Of a DNA stretch of 27,993 bases, positions 1-7,782 are shown piece by piece. A model generated the notes under the pieces. It was not told the origin of the DNA, did no database searches, and saw only the letters and a list, made by a program, of their open reading frames with translations. Source of the DNA: CAXXOK01 sp035399245 (GTDB taxonomy: Bacteria > Bacillota > Clostridia > Christensenellales > Aristaeellaceae). Position numbers and translations under genes: made by a program. The stretch is taken from NCBI GenBank assembly GCA_035399245.1, contig DAOPIR010000014.1:1-27993 (forward strand), read 5' to 3'. Numbering within the stretch: position 1 is the first letter of the stretch; every line of letters starts with the position of its first letter.

Positions 1-91
1 CCATTCTCCCATACACGCAAAATTGCCTTTCCAATAGCATAATGTGTTTTGGGAACATTTGCAACAAAAAGTTTAGCCTTTTTAGCCTGCC
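1..91. other. AT-richer left edge, no confident gene
   Basis: By my count the first 120 bases hold 48 G or C (about 40%), clearly lower than the GC-rich genes that follow. A minus-strand frame is open across this edge and reads protein-like (containing ...ARQAKKAKLFVANVPK...). It has no ATG start and no ribosome binding site, and other frames here are open too. It may be the remnant or start of a minus-strand gene leaving the window, or simply upstream DNA of the gene at 165. I do not recognise it. Confidence 0.25.
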
Positions 92-121
92 TTGCCACAC
101 GATCATTATCTGTGCTAGAAT
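92..121 (+). promoter_or_regulatory. Predicted sigma-A promoter for the FAD oxidoreductase gene
   Basis: TTGCCA at 92-97 and TAGAAT at 116-121 each match the consensus at five of six positions and are separated by 18 bases. Transcription would start near 128, giving a leader of about 37 bases that carries the TAAGGAG ribosome binding site at 147-153. Prediction from sequence only. Confidence 0.5.
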
Positions 122-164
122 GAACAGCACTACCTATGATAACAGATAAGGAGATCCCAACGGA

Positions 165-1724
165 ATGAAGGTTGTCATGATCGGCGCCGGTCCGGCAGGG
201 CTGACTGCGGCATACGAACTGCTTACAAAGCATCAGGGATATGAAGTCATCGTTCTGGAAAAGACCGATACCATCGGCGGCATCAGCCAAACGGTACGTC
301 ACAACGGTAACCGGATGGATATCGGCGGCCACCGTTTTTTTTCCAAGGATCAACGCGTAATGGATTGGTGGCAGCAGGTGATGCCCTTGCAGGGCGCGCC
401 GTCGCTTGATGATCTGCTGCTGCACCGCGATATCCCGCTTGCGCAAGGCGGGCCCGATCCCCAGCGCGAGGATCGCGTGATGCTTGTGCGCAACCGCGTA
501 AGCCGCATCTATTATCAGGGACATTTTTTTGATTATCCCGTCAGTTTAAAGTGGAAAACGCTGAAAGCCATGGGATTTTTCACCACCATGCAGGTGGGCT
601 TCAGCTACCTGCACTCGGTGTTTCATAAACTGCCGGAAACATCGCTTGAAAATTTCTATATAAATTCTTTCGGACGCAAGCTCTACTCCATGTTTTTTGA
701 AAGCTACACCGAAAAGTTATGGGGCCGCCATCCCCGCGCCATCTCTGCTGAGTGGGGCGCACAGCGCACCAAGGGGCTAAGCATACGCGGCGTACTCAAA
801 GATATGCTCGGCAAAGTATTTTTGACCAAAAAGCAACGTCAAAAGACCGTGCAAACCTCGCTGATTGAAGAGTTCCGCTATCCGAAGTTCGGCCCCGGTC
901 AGCTGTGGGAAACGGTTGCCGACGATATCCAACGCGCCGGCGGCGAGATACGCAAGCACTGTGCTGTAACCGCTGTGGAAACCGAAGGCGGCAAAATTAC
1001 CGCCGTTACTTATCAGCAGAACGGCCAGGAGGTTCGCCTGGAAGCGGACGCCTTCTTCTCCTCCATGCCGATCAAGGATCTGGTGCACGGAATGGCCGGC
1101 GCACCCGCCGATATCGAAGCGCTCGCAGGCGATCTCCCCTATCGTGATTTTGTAACCGTGGGGCTGTTGGTCGATAAGCTGAACATTCATAACGAAACGC
1201 AGCTGAAAACGCTGGGCAATATCGTACCCGATTGCTGGATTTATGTGCAGGACCGCGATGTGAAAATGGGGCGCGTGCAGATATTCAACAACTGGTCGCC
1301 GTATATGGTCAAGGATCCGGAGCACACCGTATGGGTGGGACTGGAGTACTTTTGCACGGAGGGCGACGAGTTCTGGAACATGAGTGAAGAGAGCTGCACC
1401 GCGCTTGCCATTGACGAGCTGATTAAAATCGGGATCTTGAAAAACCCGCAGGATGTGCTGGATTCCCGCCGTGAACAAATCCAAAAGGCGTATCCCGCTT
1501 ACTTTGACAGCTATGCGCACATGGATCAAATCATCAGCTATCTCGATGGCTTTTCAAACCTCTATTGCATCGGCCGCAACGGCCAGCACCGTTACAACAA
1601 CATGGACCACTCCATGGCTACCGCCTTTGAAGCCGTAGACAACCTCACGACAGGTAAAACCGATAAGCGAAACATCTGGCGCGTGAATACCGAGCAAGCT
1701 TATCACGAAGAAAAGCAGCAATAA
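165..1724 (+). CDS. NAD(P)/FAD-dependent oxidoreductase, UDP-galactopyranose mutase-like
   Basis: A 519-residue flavoprotein. The N-terminus is a Rossmann FAD-binding motif (GAGPAG at residues 7-12), with an ELLEKT-type acidic end of the second strand (VLEKTD) and a GGISQT/GGHRFF segment like that of amine-oxidase and UDP-galactopyranose mutase flavoproteins. The C-terminus has the family's second FAD contact region (YCIGRNGQHRYNNMDHS, around 468-484). Relatives commonly sit among polysaccharide or cell-envelope genes and are annotated only as oxidoreductases; the substrate is unknown. The start follows TAAGGAG with 11 bases of spacing. It converges on the wbp-like operon, separated by a strong hairpin. 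The neighbouring sugar dehydrogenases make a role in nucleotide-sugar or surface glycan chemistry plausible, but this is inference. I do not assign it as a true mutase (glf), because it is longer than the usual ~370-390 residues. Confidence 0.8.
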   Translation: MKVVMIGAGPAGLTAAYELLTKHQGYEVIVLEKTDTIGGISQTVRHNGNRMDIGGHRFFSKDQRVMDWWQQVMPLQGAPSLDDLLLHRDIPLAQGGPDPQREDRVMLVRNRVSRIYYQGHFFDYPVSLKWKTLKAMGFFTTMQVGFSYLHSVFHKLPETSLENFYINSFGRKLYSMFFESYTEKLWGRHPRAISAEWGAQRTKGLSIRGVLKDMLGKVFLTKKQRQKTVQTSLIEEFRYPKFGPGQLWETVADDIQRAGGEIRKHCAVTAVETEGGKITAVTYQQNGQEVRLEADAFFSSMPIKDLVHGMAGAPADIEALAGDLPYRDFVTVGLLVDKLNIHNETQLKTLGNIVPDCWIYVQDRDVKMGRVQIFNNWSPYMVKDPEHTVWVGLEYFCTEGDEFWNMSEESCTALAIDELIKIGILKNPQDVLDSRREQIQKAYPAYFDSYAHMDQIISYLDGFSNLYCIGRNGQHRYNNMDHSMATAFEAVDNLTTGKTDKRNIWRVNTEQAYHEEKQQ

Positions 1725-1750
1725 CCGTTGCTGCCCTTTCTTTGATATGC

Positions 1751-1777
1751 AATTGGCTGCGCGTTGCGCAGCCAATT
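1751..1777. terminator. Bidirectional intrinsic terminator
   Basis: A perfect 12-base-pair inverted repeat (AATTGGCTGCGC at 1751-1762, loop GTT, complement at 1766-1777) lies between the convergent stop codons at 1724 and 1781. The A/T ends of the stem give a short T run on either strand, so it can serve both genes. It is the only convergent junction in the window that has an obvious terminator. Confidence 0.8.
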
Positions 1778-1780
1778 TTG

Positions 1781-2335
1781 CTATTCTGTTTCGGCGAGTC
1801 CCTCGCCGATCTTTTTATATTTCCGGCCGCATACGGGGCAGATTAACCCGTCCAGCCTTTGCCCGCACGCGCATACAAATCCGGCCGGTTTGGCCGGTAC
1901 GCCGAGCATCAGCACATGATCCGGCACATCGGACACTACCACCGCACCGGCACCGATCATGGCGTTTTTACCGATGGTATGGCCGCAGACAATTGTCGCG
2001 TTTGCGCCGATGGACGCACCGTCCATTACCACAGTCGGCAAAAAGTGCTCGGTGCCCTTGGGGTATAGCGCGCGTGGCGTTAAATCATTGGTAAATACGC
2101 AGCTGGGGCCGCAGAACACGCCGTTGCCCAGCGTAACGCCCTGATAAACGCTCACGTTGTTTTGCAGCTTACAGCAATCGCCAATCGTTACCGCGCTGCC
2201 CACATACACGTTCTGCCCCAGATTGCATTGCCTGCCGATGCGTGCGCCGCTCTGCACATGGGTAAAGTGCCAGACTTTCGTACCTTCGCCAATCAGCACA
2301 TCCCTGTCGATTACAGCGGTGGGATGAATGCTCAT
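1781..2335 (-). CDS. WbpD-like sugar N-acetyltransferase (left-handed beta-helix)
   Basis: A 184-residue hexapeptide-repeat transferase. It opens with IHPTAVIDRDVLIGEGTKVW and continues in six-residue IG/VG/LG repeats that form the trimeric left-handed beta-helix of the PglD/WbpD class; these transfer acetyl from acetyl-CoA to an amino group on a UDP-sugar. The C-terminal tail carries a CxC...CxxC cysteine pattern (about residues 156-172) resembling a small zinc ribbon. The start is set by GGGGAGG placed 8 bases upstream; a longer frame has no such site. Its ATG overlaps the TGA of the upstream dehydrogenase (ATGA, 2332-2335), so translation is probably coupled. In Pseudomonas aeruginosa WbpD acetylates the 3-amino group of UDP-GlcNAc3NA. 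The exact substrate here is inferred from the two neighbouring dehydrogenases. Confidence 0.82.
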   Translation of the reverse strand: MSIHPTAVIDRDVLIGEGTKVWHFTHVQSGARIGRQCNLGQNVYVGSAVTIGDCCKLQNNVSVYQGVTLGNGVFCGPSCVFTNDLTPRALYPKGTEHFLPTVVMDGASIGANATIVCGHTIGKNAMIGAGAVVVSDVPDHVLMLGVPAKPAGFVCACGQRLDGLICPVCGRKYKKIGEGLAETE

Positions 2336-3444
2336 TTCCCAAACCTCCCCGCAAAATCCAACGTGCAGCAATTCCCAAGCGGCAGCTTAACGGGCCGATG
2401 CTCCGCCGCGCTTTGATAGATCGCCAGCACCAGTTCCAGCGTTTTCAGCCCTTCGGCAGCCGATACGTACGGCTCACGGTCGTCCGCAATCGCCGCGATC
2501 ATATCGGCATACAGTGGCGTATGGCCGAAGCCGTATATGTTGGGCGGATTTTCGCAAAACTCCATCTTGATCGTCGCGGGATCGCCGCGCCCGTCGCGAA
2601 AATCCCACTCCTCGATGATATTTACGCTCTTGCCGCCGGCCTTTACCGTGCCGTCCTGTCCAAACAGATACAGCGTTTCTTCCAGGTTCTGCGGATAGAT
2701 GTTCGTCGTGCCCTCAATCAGCCCATACGCACCGTTTGTAAACTTTACCAGCGCCATACCGAGATCCTCTGCCTCGATGTACGGGTGCTCCAGATTATCG
2801 GTGTAGGCCATTACCTCATCCACTTCGCCGCCCATCATCCAGCGCAAAAGGTCGATATTGTGGATGCATTGGTTCATCAGTGCGCCGCCGTCCTGTGCCC
2901 AGGTGCCGCGCCACGGAGCCTGCTCGTAGTAATCTTTCCCGCGGTTCCAGCGGATATGCGCCGCGCCGTGCAGCATCTTGCCGAAGCGGCCCTCGTCGAC
3001 TGCCGAGCGAATTTTCTGAATGGATTTATTAAAGCGATTCTGGTGGCACGCGCAAAGTTTGACGTCGTGTTTTTCCGCCATGGCAATCATCGCGCGCGTA
3101 TCGGAAAGACTGAGGGCAATCGGTTTTTCAATTATGACATTCGCGCCGGCTTGTAGGCAACACATACCGATTTTCGCATGCTCACCGCTTTCAGTCGCAA
3201 CAGCAACCAGTGTCGGATGAATATCCGTCAGCATCTTCTGATAATCCGTATAGCGCTTAATTTTTCCGCGTTCCTGCTCCGGCACCTGCTGTAATACGGC
3301 TTCCATCCGCTCCGGTATCAGGTCGCAAACCGCCGCAATGGTCAGGTTTTCCTTGTTGTTCATCGCGGCGGCAATATGGTTTGGCGCAATGCGCCCGCAG
3401 CCGATCAGCGCATAGCGCTGTTTATCTGTCATCGTGTCGGACAT
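2332..3444 (-). CDS. Gfo/Idh/MocA dehydrogenase, WbpB/WlbA-like
   Basis: A 370-residue NAD(P)-dependent sugar oxidoreductase. The N-terminal Rossmann fold shows GCGRIAPNH (15-23). The conserved EKP motif with its lysine is at 106-108 (IIEKPIALS), and NQCIHNIDLLRW at 191-202 provides the catalytic-region histidine (H195). In WbpB/WlbA this fold oxidises the 3-hydroxyl of UDP-N-acetylglucosaminuronic acid, which fits its position between a 6-dehydrogenase and an N-acetyltransferase. It starts 5 bases after the stop of the 6-dehydrogenase. The start is somewhat uncertain: AGGAAGG lies almost directly against this ATG, and a second ATG four codons in (3432) is about 12 bases from the same site. 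The family assignment is firm; the substrate is inferred from context. Confidence 0.82.
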   Translation of the reverse strand: MSDTMTDKQRYALIGCGRIAPNHIAAAMNNKENLTIAAVCDLIPERMEAVLQQVPEQERGKIKRYTDYQKMLTDIHPTLVAVATESGEHAKIGMCCLQAGANVIIEKPIALSLSDTRAMIAMAEKHDVKLCACHQNRFNKSIQKIRSAVDEGRFGKMLHGAAHIRWNRGKDYYEQAPWRGTWAQDGGALMNQCIHNIDLLRWMMGGEVDEVMAYTDNLEHPYIEAEDLGMALVKFTNGAYGLIEGTTNIYPQNLEETLYLFGQDGTVKAGGKSVNIIEEWDFRDGRGDPATIKMEFCENPPNIYGFGHTPLYADMIAAIADDREPYVSAAEGLKTLELVLAIYQSAAEHRPVKLPLGNCCTLDFAGRFGK

Positions 3445-3449
3445 CCTTC

Positions 3450-4757
3450 CTAGAGCAGTTTGATGTTGTCGCGGGGTGTAATATCCTTCATCGCGTTTTT
3501 GGTATCAAACACGATCTTTGCATGCCTGGCCACAAACGCATAGTCCACTGTGGTATGTGCGGTGGTTACGATCACCAGATCGGCTGCGTCCAGCACCTCC
3601 GCCGTCAATTGCGCAATGCTCTGGAATGTTTTCCCGTGGTGGGTAAAGCTTGCGACAAACGGATCGTAATACGAAACATCCGCACCGTATGTCTTCAGGC
3701 GTTCCAGCACACGTATCGCCGGGCTTTCGCGATAGTCGTCGATATCCTGTTTATAGGCTACGCCAAGCAGCAGCACCTTGGCGCCGTTCAGCGATTTTTT
3801 ATCCTGATTGAGCAGCTTCATCGCACGCTGTGTGCAGTACTCGGGCATCTGGTCGTTGACCATCATACTGGCCTCGATCATTGAGGTATGGAAACCATAC
3901 TCGCGGGCTTTCCAGCTCAGGTAATACGGATCGAGCGGAATGCAGTGCCCGCCCAGGCCAGGTCCCGGATAAAACGCCTGAAAGCCGTAGGGCTTGGTTT
4001 TCGCGGCTTCTATAACTTCCCAGATGTTGATGTTCATCCGGTCGCACAAAATGGCCAGTTCGTTAATCAAGCCGATGTTCACGTTACGGTAGGTGTTTTC
4101 CAGAATCTTTTCCATCTCCGCCACTGCGGGGCACGATACACGCTGCACCGGTGCTTCCAATACCGCTTCATACAGCGTGGCAGCAACGTCCGTACACTCC
4201 GGCGTTACGCCGCCTACCACCTTGGGGGTATTGCGGGTCTTATACAGCGCGTTGCCCGGGTCCACACGCTCCGGAGAAAAGGCGAGGTAGAAGTCTTTTC
4301 CGCATATCAGGCCGGAAGACTCAAAGATCGGCTTGAGCATTTCCTCGGTTGTACCGGGGTAGGTGGTGGATTCCAGCACGATCAGCATATCCTTGTGCAT
4401 ATAGGGCAAAATGCTCTCGCTGGAGGCTTTTACATAGCTGATATCCGGCTGTTGATGCTCGTCAAGCGGCGTCGGCACGGCAATGCATACGCAGTCACAG
4501 CTGGCCACCTCGGCAAAGTTACAGGTCGCGCTGAATTTGCCGCTGTTTACAATTGCTTCCAAATCATGGGCTACTACATCACCGATATAATTGTGCCCCT
4601 GATTGACCATATCCACCTTAGCCTGCTGTACGTCAAATCCAACCACGTGAAAACCGGCCTTTGCCTTTTCCACGGCCAACGGCAGCCCAACATAGCCAAG
4701 GCCCACCACGCCCAGTGTGGCTGTGCGATCCTGTATTCTCTGTTTCAGTGAAGACAT
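3450..4757 (-). CDS. Nucleotide sugar dehydrogenase, WbpA-like (UDP-GlcNAc 6-dehydrogenase)
   Basis: A 435-residue UDP-glucose/GDP-mannose dehydrogenase family enzyme that oxidises C6 of a UDP-sugar to a uronic acid in two NAD+-dependent steps. Visible features are the N-terminal NAD motif GLGYVGLPLA (19-28), the central motif GPGLGGHCIPLDPYYLSW with the catalytic cysteine at residue 272, and the C-terminal UDP-binding domain (GVAYKQDIDDYRESPA, about 331-346). The GGHCIPLDPYYLSWKAR version is typical of the WbpA group acting on UDP-GlcNAc rather than plain UDP-glucose. It is the first gene of a three-gene operon, behind its own promoter (4802-4830) and an AAGGAGAG ribosome binding site. UDP-glucose or UDP-ManNAc dehydrogenase activity remains possible. 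Confidence 0.85.
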   Translation of the reverse strand: MSSLKQRIQDRTATLGVVGLGYVGLPLAVEKAKAGFHVVGFDVQQAKVDMVNQGHNYIGDVVAHDLEAIVNSGKFSATCNFAEVASCDCVCIAVPTPLDEHQQPDISYVKASSESILPYMHKDMLIVLESTTYPGTTEEMLKPIFESSGLICGKDFYLAFSPERVDPGNALYKTRNTPKVVGGVTPECTDVAATLYEAVLEAPVQRVSCPAVAEMEKILENTYRNVNIGLINELAILCDRMNINIWEVIEAAKTKPYGFQAFYPGPGLGGHCIPLDPYYLSWKAREYGFHTSMIEASMMVNDQMPEYCTQRAMKLLNQDKKSLNGAKVLLLGVAYKQDIDDYRESPAIRVLERLKTYGADVSYYDPFVASFTHHGKTFQSIAQLTAEVLDAADLVIVTTAHTTVDYAFVARHAKIVFDTKNAMKDITPRDNIKLL

Positions 4758-4801
4758 ATGCTCTCCTTTGGTTTAGCAATAATATCTGTGTTCAATACGC
4801 T

Positions 4802-4830
4802 ATTATAGCACGCGCCATACCCGCAGGCAA
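4802..4830 (-). promoter_or_regulatory. Predicted promoter of the wbpA-wbpB-wbpD-like operon
   Basis: Read on the minus strand: TTGCCT (4830-4825), 17 bases, then a perfect TATAAT (4807-4802). Transcription would begin near 4795, about 38 bases before the ATG at 4757. It lies back to back with the promoter at 4834-4862. Confidence 0.6.
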
Positions 4831-4833
4831 ATA

Positions 4834-4862
4834 TCGACAAGCCGTCCCATTCCATGTATAAT
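4834..4862 (+). promoter_or_regulatory. Predicted promoter for the 4892 gene and rlmD
   Basis: TCGACA (4834-4839, five of six consensus positions), 17 bases, then a perfect TATAAT (4857-4862). Its -35 box is only three bases from the -35 box of the divergent operon, so polymerases at the two promoters could hinder each other. The predicted start near 4869 leaves a leader of about 23 bases. Confidence 0.7.
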
Positions 4863-4891
4863 GGGTGAAACTAAGTAGAGGTTGATGCAAT

Positions 4892-5203
4892 TTGAGTACA
4901 TCGGAAAACATGAACGGGCGCATGTGGCTGCGGATGATGAAAAACAACCGCGCAAAGGGCGACTTGACCGTACCCTGCGATTTTGAGCATCCGGAGCTGG
5001 CGCTGCGCGAGGCTATGCACCAGTTGGACTTGAGCATGCCGGTATGGCTGCCGCGCCATCAGAAGGACTGGCAGGAGTTTTCACTCACGCGTTTTACGGC
5101 GGATCATTTTCTGGAGCCCATTCATTTTGACCGGCTGGAGATCAGCTATATCGCTCCGGATGATAAAAAGAAAAAGAAGCGCAATCCGATGTACGAGGTT
5201 TAG
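4892..5203 (+). CDS. Conserved small protein of unknown function
   Basis: A 103-residue soluble protein with no signal peptide or membrane segment. It has a basic N-terminal strand (NGRMWLRMMKNNR), an acidic/aliphatic middle (EHPELALREAMHQLDLSMPVWLPRHQKDW), a FDRLEISYI strand and a lysine-rich tail. Proteins with the same layout (PVWLP followed by a DFDRLEVEYI-like strand) are, from memory, widespread as uncharacterised proteins in Clostridia. The start appears to be TTG at 4892, behind AGAGG at 4877-4881; an in-frame ATG at 4910 is the alternative but lacks a comparable site. It ends 3 bases before rlmD, so the two are very probably cotranscribed. I assign no function. Confidence 0.75.
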   Translation: MSTSENMNGRMWLRMMKNNRAKGDLTVPCDFEHPELALREAMHQLDLSMPVWLPRHQKDWQEFSLTRFTADHFLEPIHFDRLEISYIAPDDKKKKKRNPMYEV

Positions 5204-5206
5204 CCG

Positions 5207-6574
5207 ATGGCGGAGACTGTTTTACAGAAAAATCAAATGGTCCGCTTAACCTGCGACCGGCTTGGCGCCGAGCTGGAAGGCATTTGCCGATATAACGGCT
5301 TGCCTGTATTCATCCCCGGCGTATTGCCCGGTGAGACCGTGGACGCCAGAATACTGAAAACACAGGCGTCGTATGCGTTTGCCAAAGCCGATAAACTGCT
5401 GCTCCCCTCGCCTGCGCGCCGTGAACCTTTTTGCGAAGCCTATGCGCTTTGCGGCGGATGCAGCGGGCAGCATATGGACTATCAAATAACGCTGCTGGCT
5501 AAGCGCCAGCAGGTATATGACAACCTGACGCGCATCGGCAAACTGCCGCTTAGTGCCCAGGATGTTCCGCCTGTGCTGGGGGCGGCTAATCCTATCCACT
5601 GCCGCAACAAGGCAAGCCTGCCGGTCGCCGGCAGTGTGCAGAGTCCCATGATCGGCTTTTACCGCAAGCGCTCGCATGATATCGTAGCGATACCGGATTG
5701 TCCGATTGCGCTGCACAGCATTGCCGGCGTGGTCGCCGCCATCAAACAGTGGATACGTGCAAACCGGATCGCGCCTTACGACGAGAGAACCTTTACGGGA
5801 CTGCTGCGGCATGTGGTCGTGCGTTTCAACCGTGCCGGAGATATGCTGGTGGTGCTGTGCGCCACATCGGCCGATCTGCCCGCCGTGGACAGATTGCTTG
5901 CCCTGCTCACCAACAGCGTACCGGGGTTCAAGGGACTGCACGTCAGTGTAAACAAAGCAAGAGGCAACGTCATTCTCGGCAATACAAGCCGCAAGCTGTA
6001 TGGCGCCGACGCCATTACCGAAACCCTTTTAGGGCTTACCTTTACCATCTCTCCGCTATCCTTCTTTCAGGTCAATCCCGAACAAACGGAGGTTCTGTAT
6101 CAAAAGGCGATCGAATTTGCCAATCTTGCGGCAGATGATCTGGTCGTGGACGCCTATGCCGGTGCCGGCACCATCTCGCTGTGCATGGCAAGGCATTGCC
6201 AGCGCGTAATCGGGCTGGAAATCGTGCCGCAGGCCGTGGAAAGCGCAATCCATAATGCCCAGGTCAACGGCATTTCCAATGCTGAGTTTATCGCCGCCGC
6301 TGTGGAAGACGCGCTGCCAAAGCTGGTAGCCGACGGCCTGCGCCCCGATGTTGTGGTGCTCGATCCGCCCCGCAAGGGCGTGGAGCAGCCCGTGATCGAC
6401 GCGCTGCTGGAAGCAAATCCAAAACGTATCGTATACGTCAGCTGCCACGTGCCCACACAGGCACGCGATCTGCAAAAGCTGACAACGGGCGGGTATCGCT
6501 TTGTCCGTTGTCAGCCTGTGGATATGTTCTGTTATGCCGGAGGGGTGGAAAATATTGTGTGTTTGGAGCGTTAA
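5207..6574 (+). CDS. 23S rRNA (uracil-5-)-methyltransferase, RlmD/RlmCD type
   Basis: A 455-residue SAM-dependent RNA m5U methyltransferase of the TrmA/RumA family. Residues ~8-65 form the RNA-binding TRAM domain. The iron-sulfur ligands appear as C76, C82, C85 (C-x5-CGGC) and C165 (PDCPI). LSFFQVN (about 285-291) and VDAYAGAGTISL form the SAM-binding core. DPPRKG precedes the catalytic loop YVSCHVPTQARD, with C413 as nucleophile. Two details are unusual: SCH replaces the common SCN, and the C-terminal PHTxHVE segment reads CYAGGVE, although the glutamate (E448) is kept. In Bacillota one such enzyme can methylate U747 and U1939; which site applies here cannot be read from sequence. The stop is interlocked with the amidotransferase stop over TTAA (6571-6574). 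Confidence 0.88.
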   Translation: MAETVLQKNQMVRLTCDRLGAELEGICRYNGLPVFIPGVLPGETVDARILKTQASYAFAKADKLLLPSPARREPFCEAYALCGGCSGQHMDYQITLLAKRQQVYDNLTRIGKLPLSAQDVPPVLGAANPIHCRNKASLPVAGSVQSPMIGFYRKRSHDIVAIPDCPIALHSIAGVVAAIKQWIRANRIAPYDERTFTGLLRHVVVRFNRAGDMLVVLCATSADLPAVDRLLALLTNSVPGFKGLHVSVNKARGNVILGNTSRKLYGADAITETLLGLTFTISPLSFFQVNPEQTEVLYQKAIEFANLAADDLVVDAYAGAGTISLCMARHCQRVIGLEIVPQAVESAIHNAQVNGISNAEFIAAAVEDALPKLVADGLRPDVVVLDPPRKGVEQPVIDALLEANPKRIVYVSCHVPTQARDLQKLTTGGYRFVRCQPVDMFCYAGGVENIVCLER

Positions 6575-7722
6575 GCGCTCTGCGACGGATTGACGGGATG
6601 CACGTTACGGCTTTTCACCTTGTCCAATCCCTTATTGCCAAGCACCTTGTTCGCTAGCTTATACAAGCCCGCCTGTGAGAAGTATGCGCCTTCTTTTGCA
6701 GGCGGCTTTTGCATTTCCGCCGCCCACTGCGCGGGTGTGATATCGAGTTTTTTCAAAATATAGGCTTCGTCCTCCGCCATTTCGTCTTGCGGATACGGCG
6801 GCTGCGCCAGCTCCTCGAGGGCTTCCTCCCGTGTCATTTCACCGTTAAGCACCAGGCAGGAAAGATGGTAGCGCCGCTTGTCGTACCCAAACTTCTGCGG
6901 CAGATAGACCGACTGGAACCACTTGGTAAAGCGGCTTTCAAAGTGTTTGCCGCCGTAGTATTCCCAGCCGAAGGTCTTGGTCAGAAATTTGATTGCGCCG
7001 GTTTTGGTATAAGGCACATAATCCAGCAGGTTCATCTTGGTCACGCCCGGTACGCCGAACCATGCTTCCGGCAGCGACAGGTGGATATATTTCTTCAGGC
7101 TTTTGCCGCGCCCGTGCTTGCGGTAGACGCTTTTCATTTCCCAGTAATCCCGGTAGCTGTGCTGTGCGCTGAACGGCGCGGATGCGCCCTCCGTAGCCAG
7201 ATTGGAACCGTTGAGCAGATATTTAACCCCGTATTGTTTGGCAAAGCGGTAAACCGCCGCGCAGAACAGATGATCCTGCGGTACGTCTAAGTTGGCAAGG
7301 CCGGAAAACATATAGGCGCGCATCAGCTCTTTCATGGTCGGCCAGTCCATCACAATGGTATGCAGCTCGTAGCCCAGCCCGTTGCAAACACGCTCGATAT
7401 TACGTACGGCCATTTCGCTGTTCCAACCGGTATCCACATGCACAGCCAGCACGCGCAGCCCGTATTCGTGTGCCATATAGGCCATATAGCTGGAGTCTAC
7501 CCCGCCGGAAAGTCCCAGCACACAGTCAAATTCCTTGCCTTCGCCGGCCTTTTTGATCTGTGCCACCAGCGCTTTAAGGGTTTCCTCGCTGGCGCCCGCG
7601 TGGTACCCGCTCAACTCCGTCTGCTCCAGATAGCGCGTACAAACGTTGCAGCGTCCCTGTTCATCAAAGGTGATACCACTGTCGCTGTCGTCCATCACGC
7701 AGCGCGTACAAACTGTTGCCAT
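6571..7722 (-). CDS. N-acetyl sugar amidotransferase, WbpG/WbuX-like
   Basis: A 383-residue PP-loop ATPase. The N-terminus is a zinc-ribbon-like CxxC...CxxC (C5, C8, C25, C28; VCTRCVMDD), followed by the ATP pyrophosphatase loop SGGVDSS at 72-78. These features define the amidotransferases (WbpG, PseA/LegG relatives) that use ATP and ammonia to turn an acetamido group on a surface sugar into an acetamidino group. Known members take ammonia from HisH/HisF-like partner proteins; none is encoded here. The start at 7722 is chosen because GGGGAGG precedes it and homology begins there; a longer open frame to 7851 runs through the promoter and into birA. It is transcribed alone from the promoter at 7753-7782. 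The function is inferred from family and from the nearby wbpA/B/D-like genes. Confidence 0.82.
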   Translation of the reverse strand: MATVCTRCVMDDSDSGITFDEQGRCNVCTRYLEQTELSGYHAGASEETLKALVAQIKKAGEGKEFDCVLGLSGGVDSSYMAYMAHEYGLRVLAVHVDTGWNSEMAVRNIERVCNGLGYELHTIVMDWPTMKELMRAYMFSGLANLDVPQDHLFCAAVYRFAKQYGVKYLLNGSNLATEGASAPFSAQHSYRDYWEMKSVYRKHGRGKSLKKYIHLSLPEAWFGVPGVTKMNLLDYVPYTKTGAIKFLTKTFGWEYYGGKHFESRFTKWFQSVYLPQKFGYDKRRYHLSCLVLNGEMTREEALEELAQPPYPQDEMAEDEAYILKKLDITPAQWAAEMQKPPAKEGAYFSQAGLYKLANKVLGNKGLDKVKSRNVHPVNPSQSA

Positions 7723-7752
7723 GGCTGTGCCTCCCCAACCTTCAATGCCCGA

Positions 7753-7782
7753 ATCATAGCATTGCGTCCAGACGCTTGTCAA
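7753..7782 (-). promoter_or_regulatory. Predicted promoter of the amidotransferase gene
   Basis: On the minus strand, a perfect TTGACA (7782-7777), 18 bases, then TATGAT (7758-7753). The leader would be about 24 bases. Its -35 box occupies the same bases as the -35 box of the birA promoter. Confidence 0.7.

Noticed and set aside
3888..4751. A 287-codon open frame on the plus strand
   Set aside because: Antisense to the WbpA-like dehydrogenase, whose catalytic motifs are intact.
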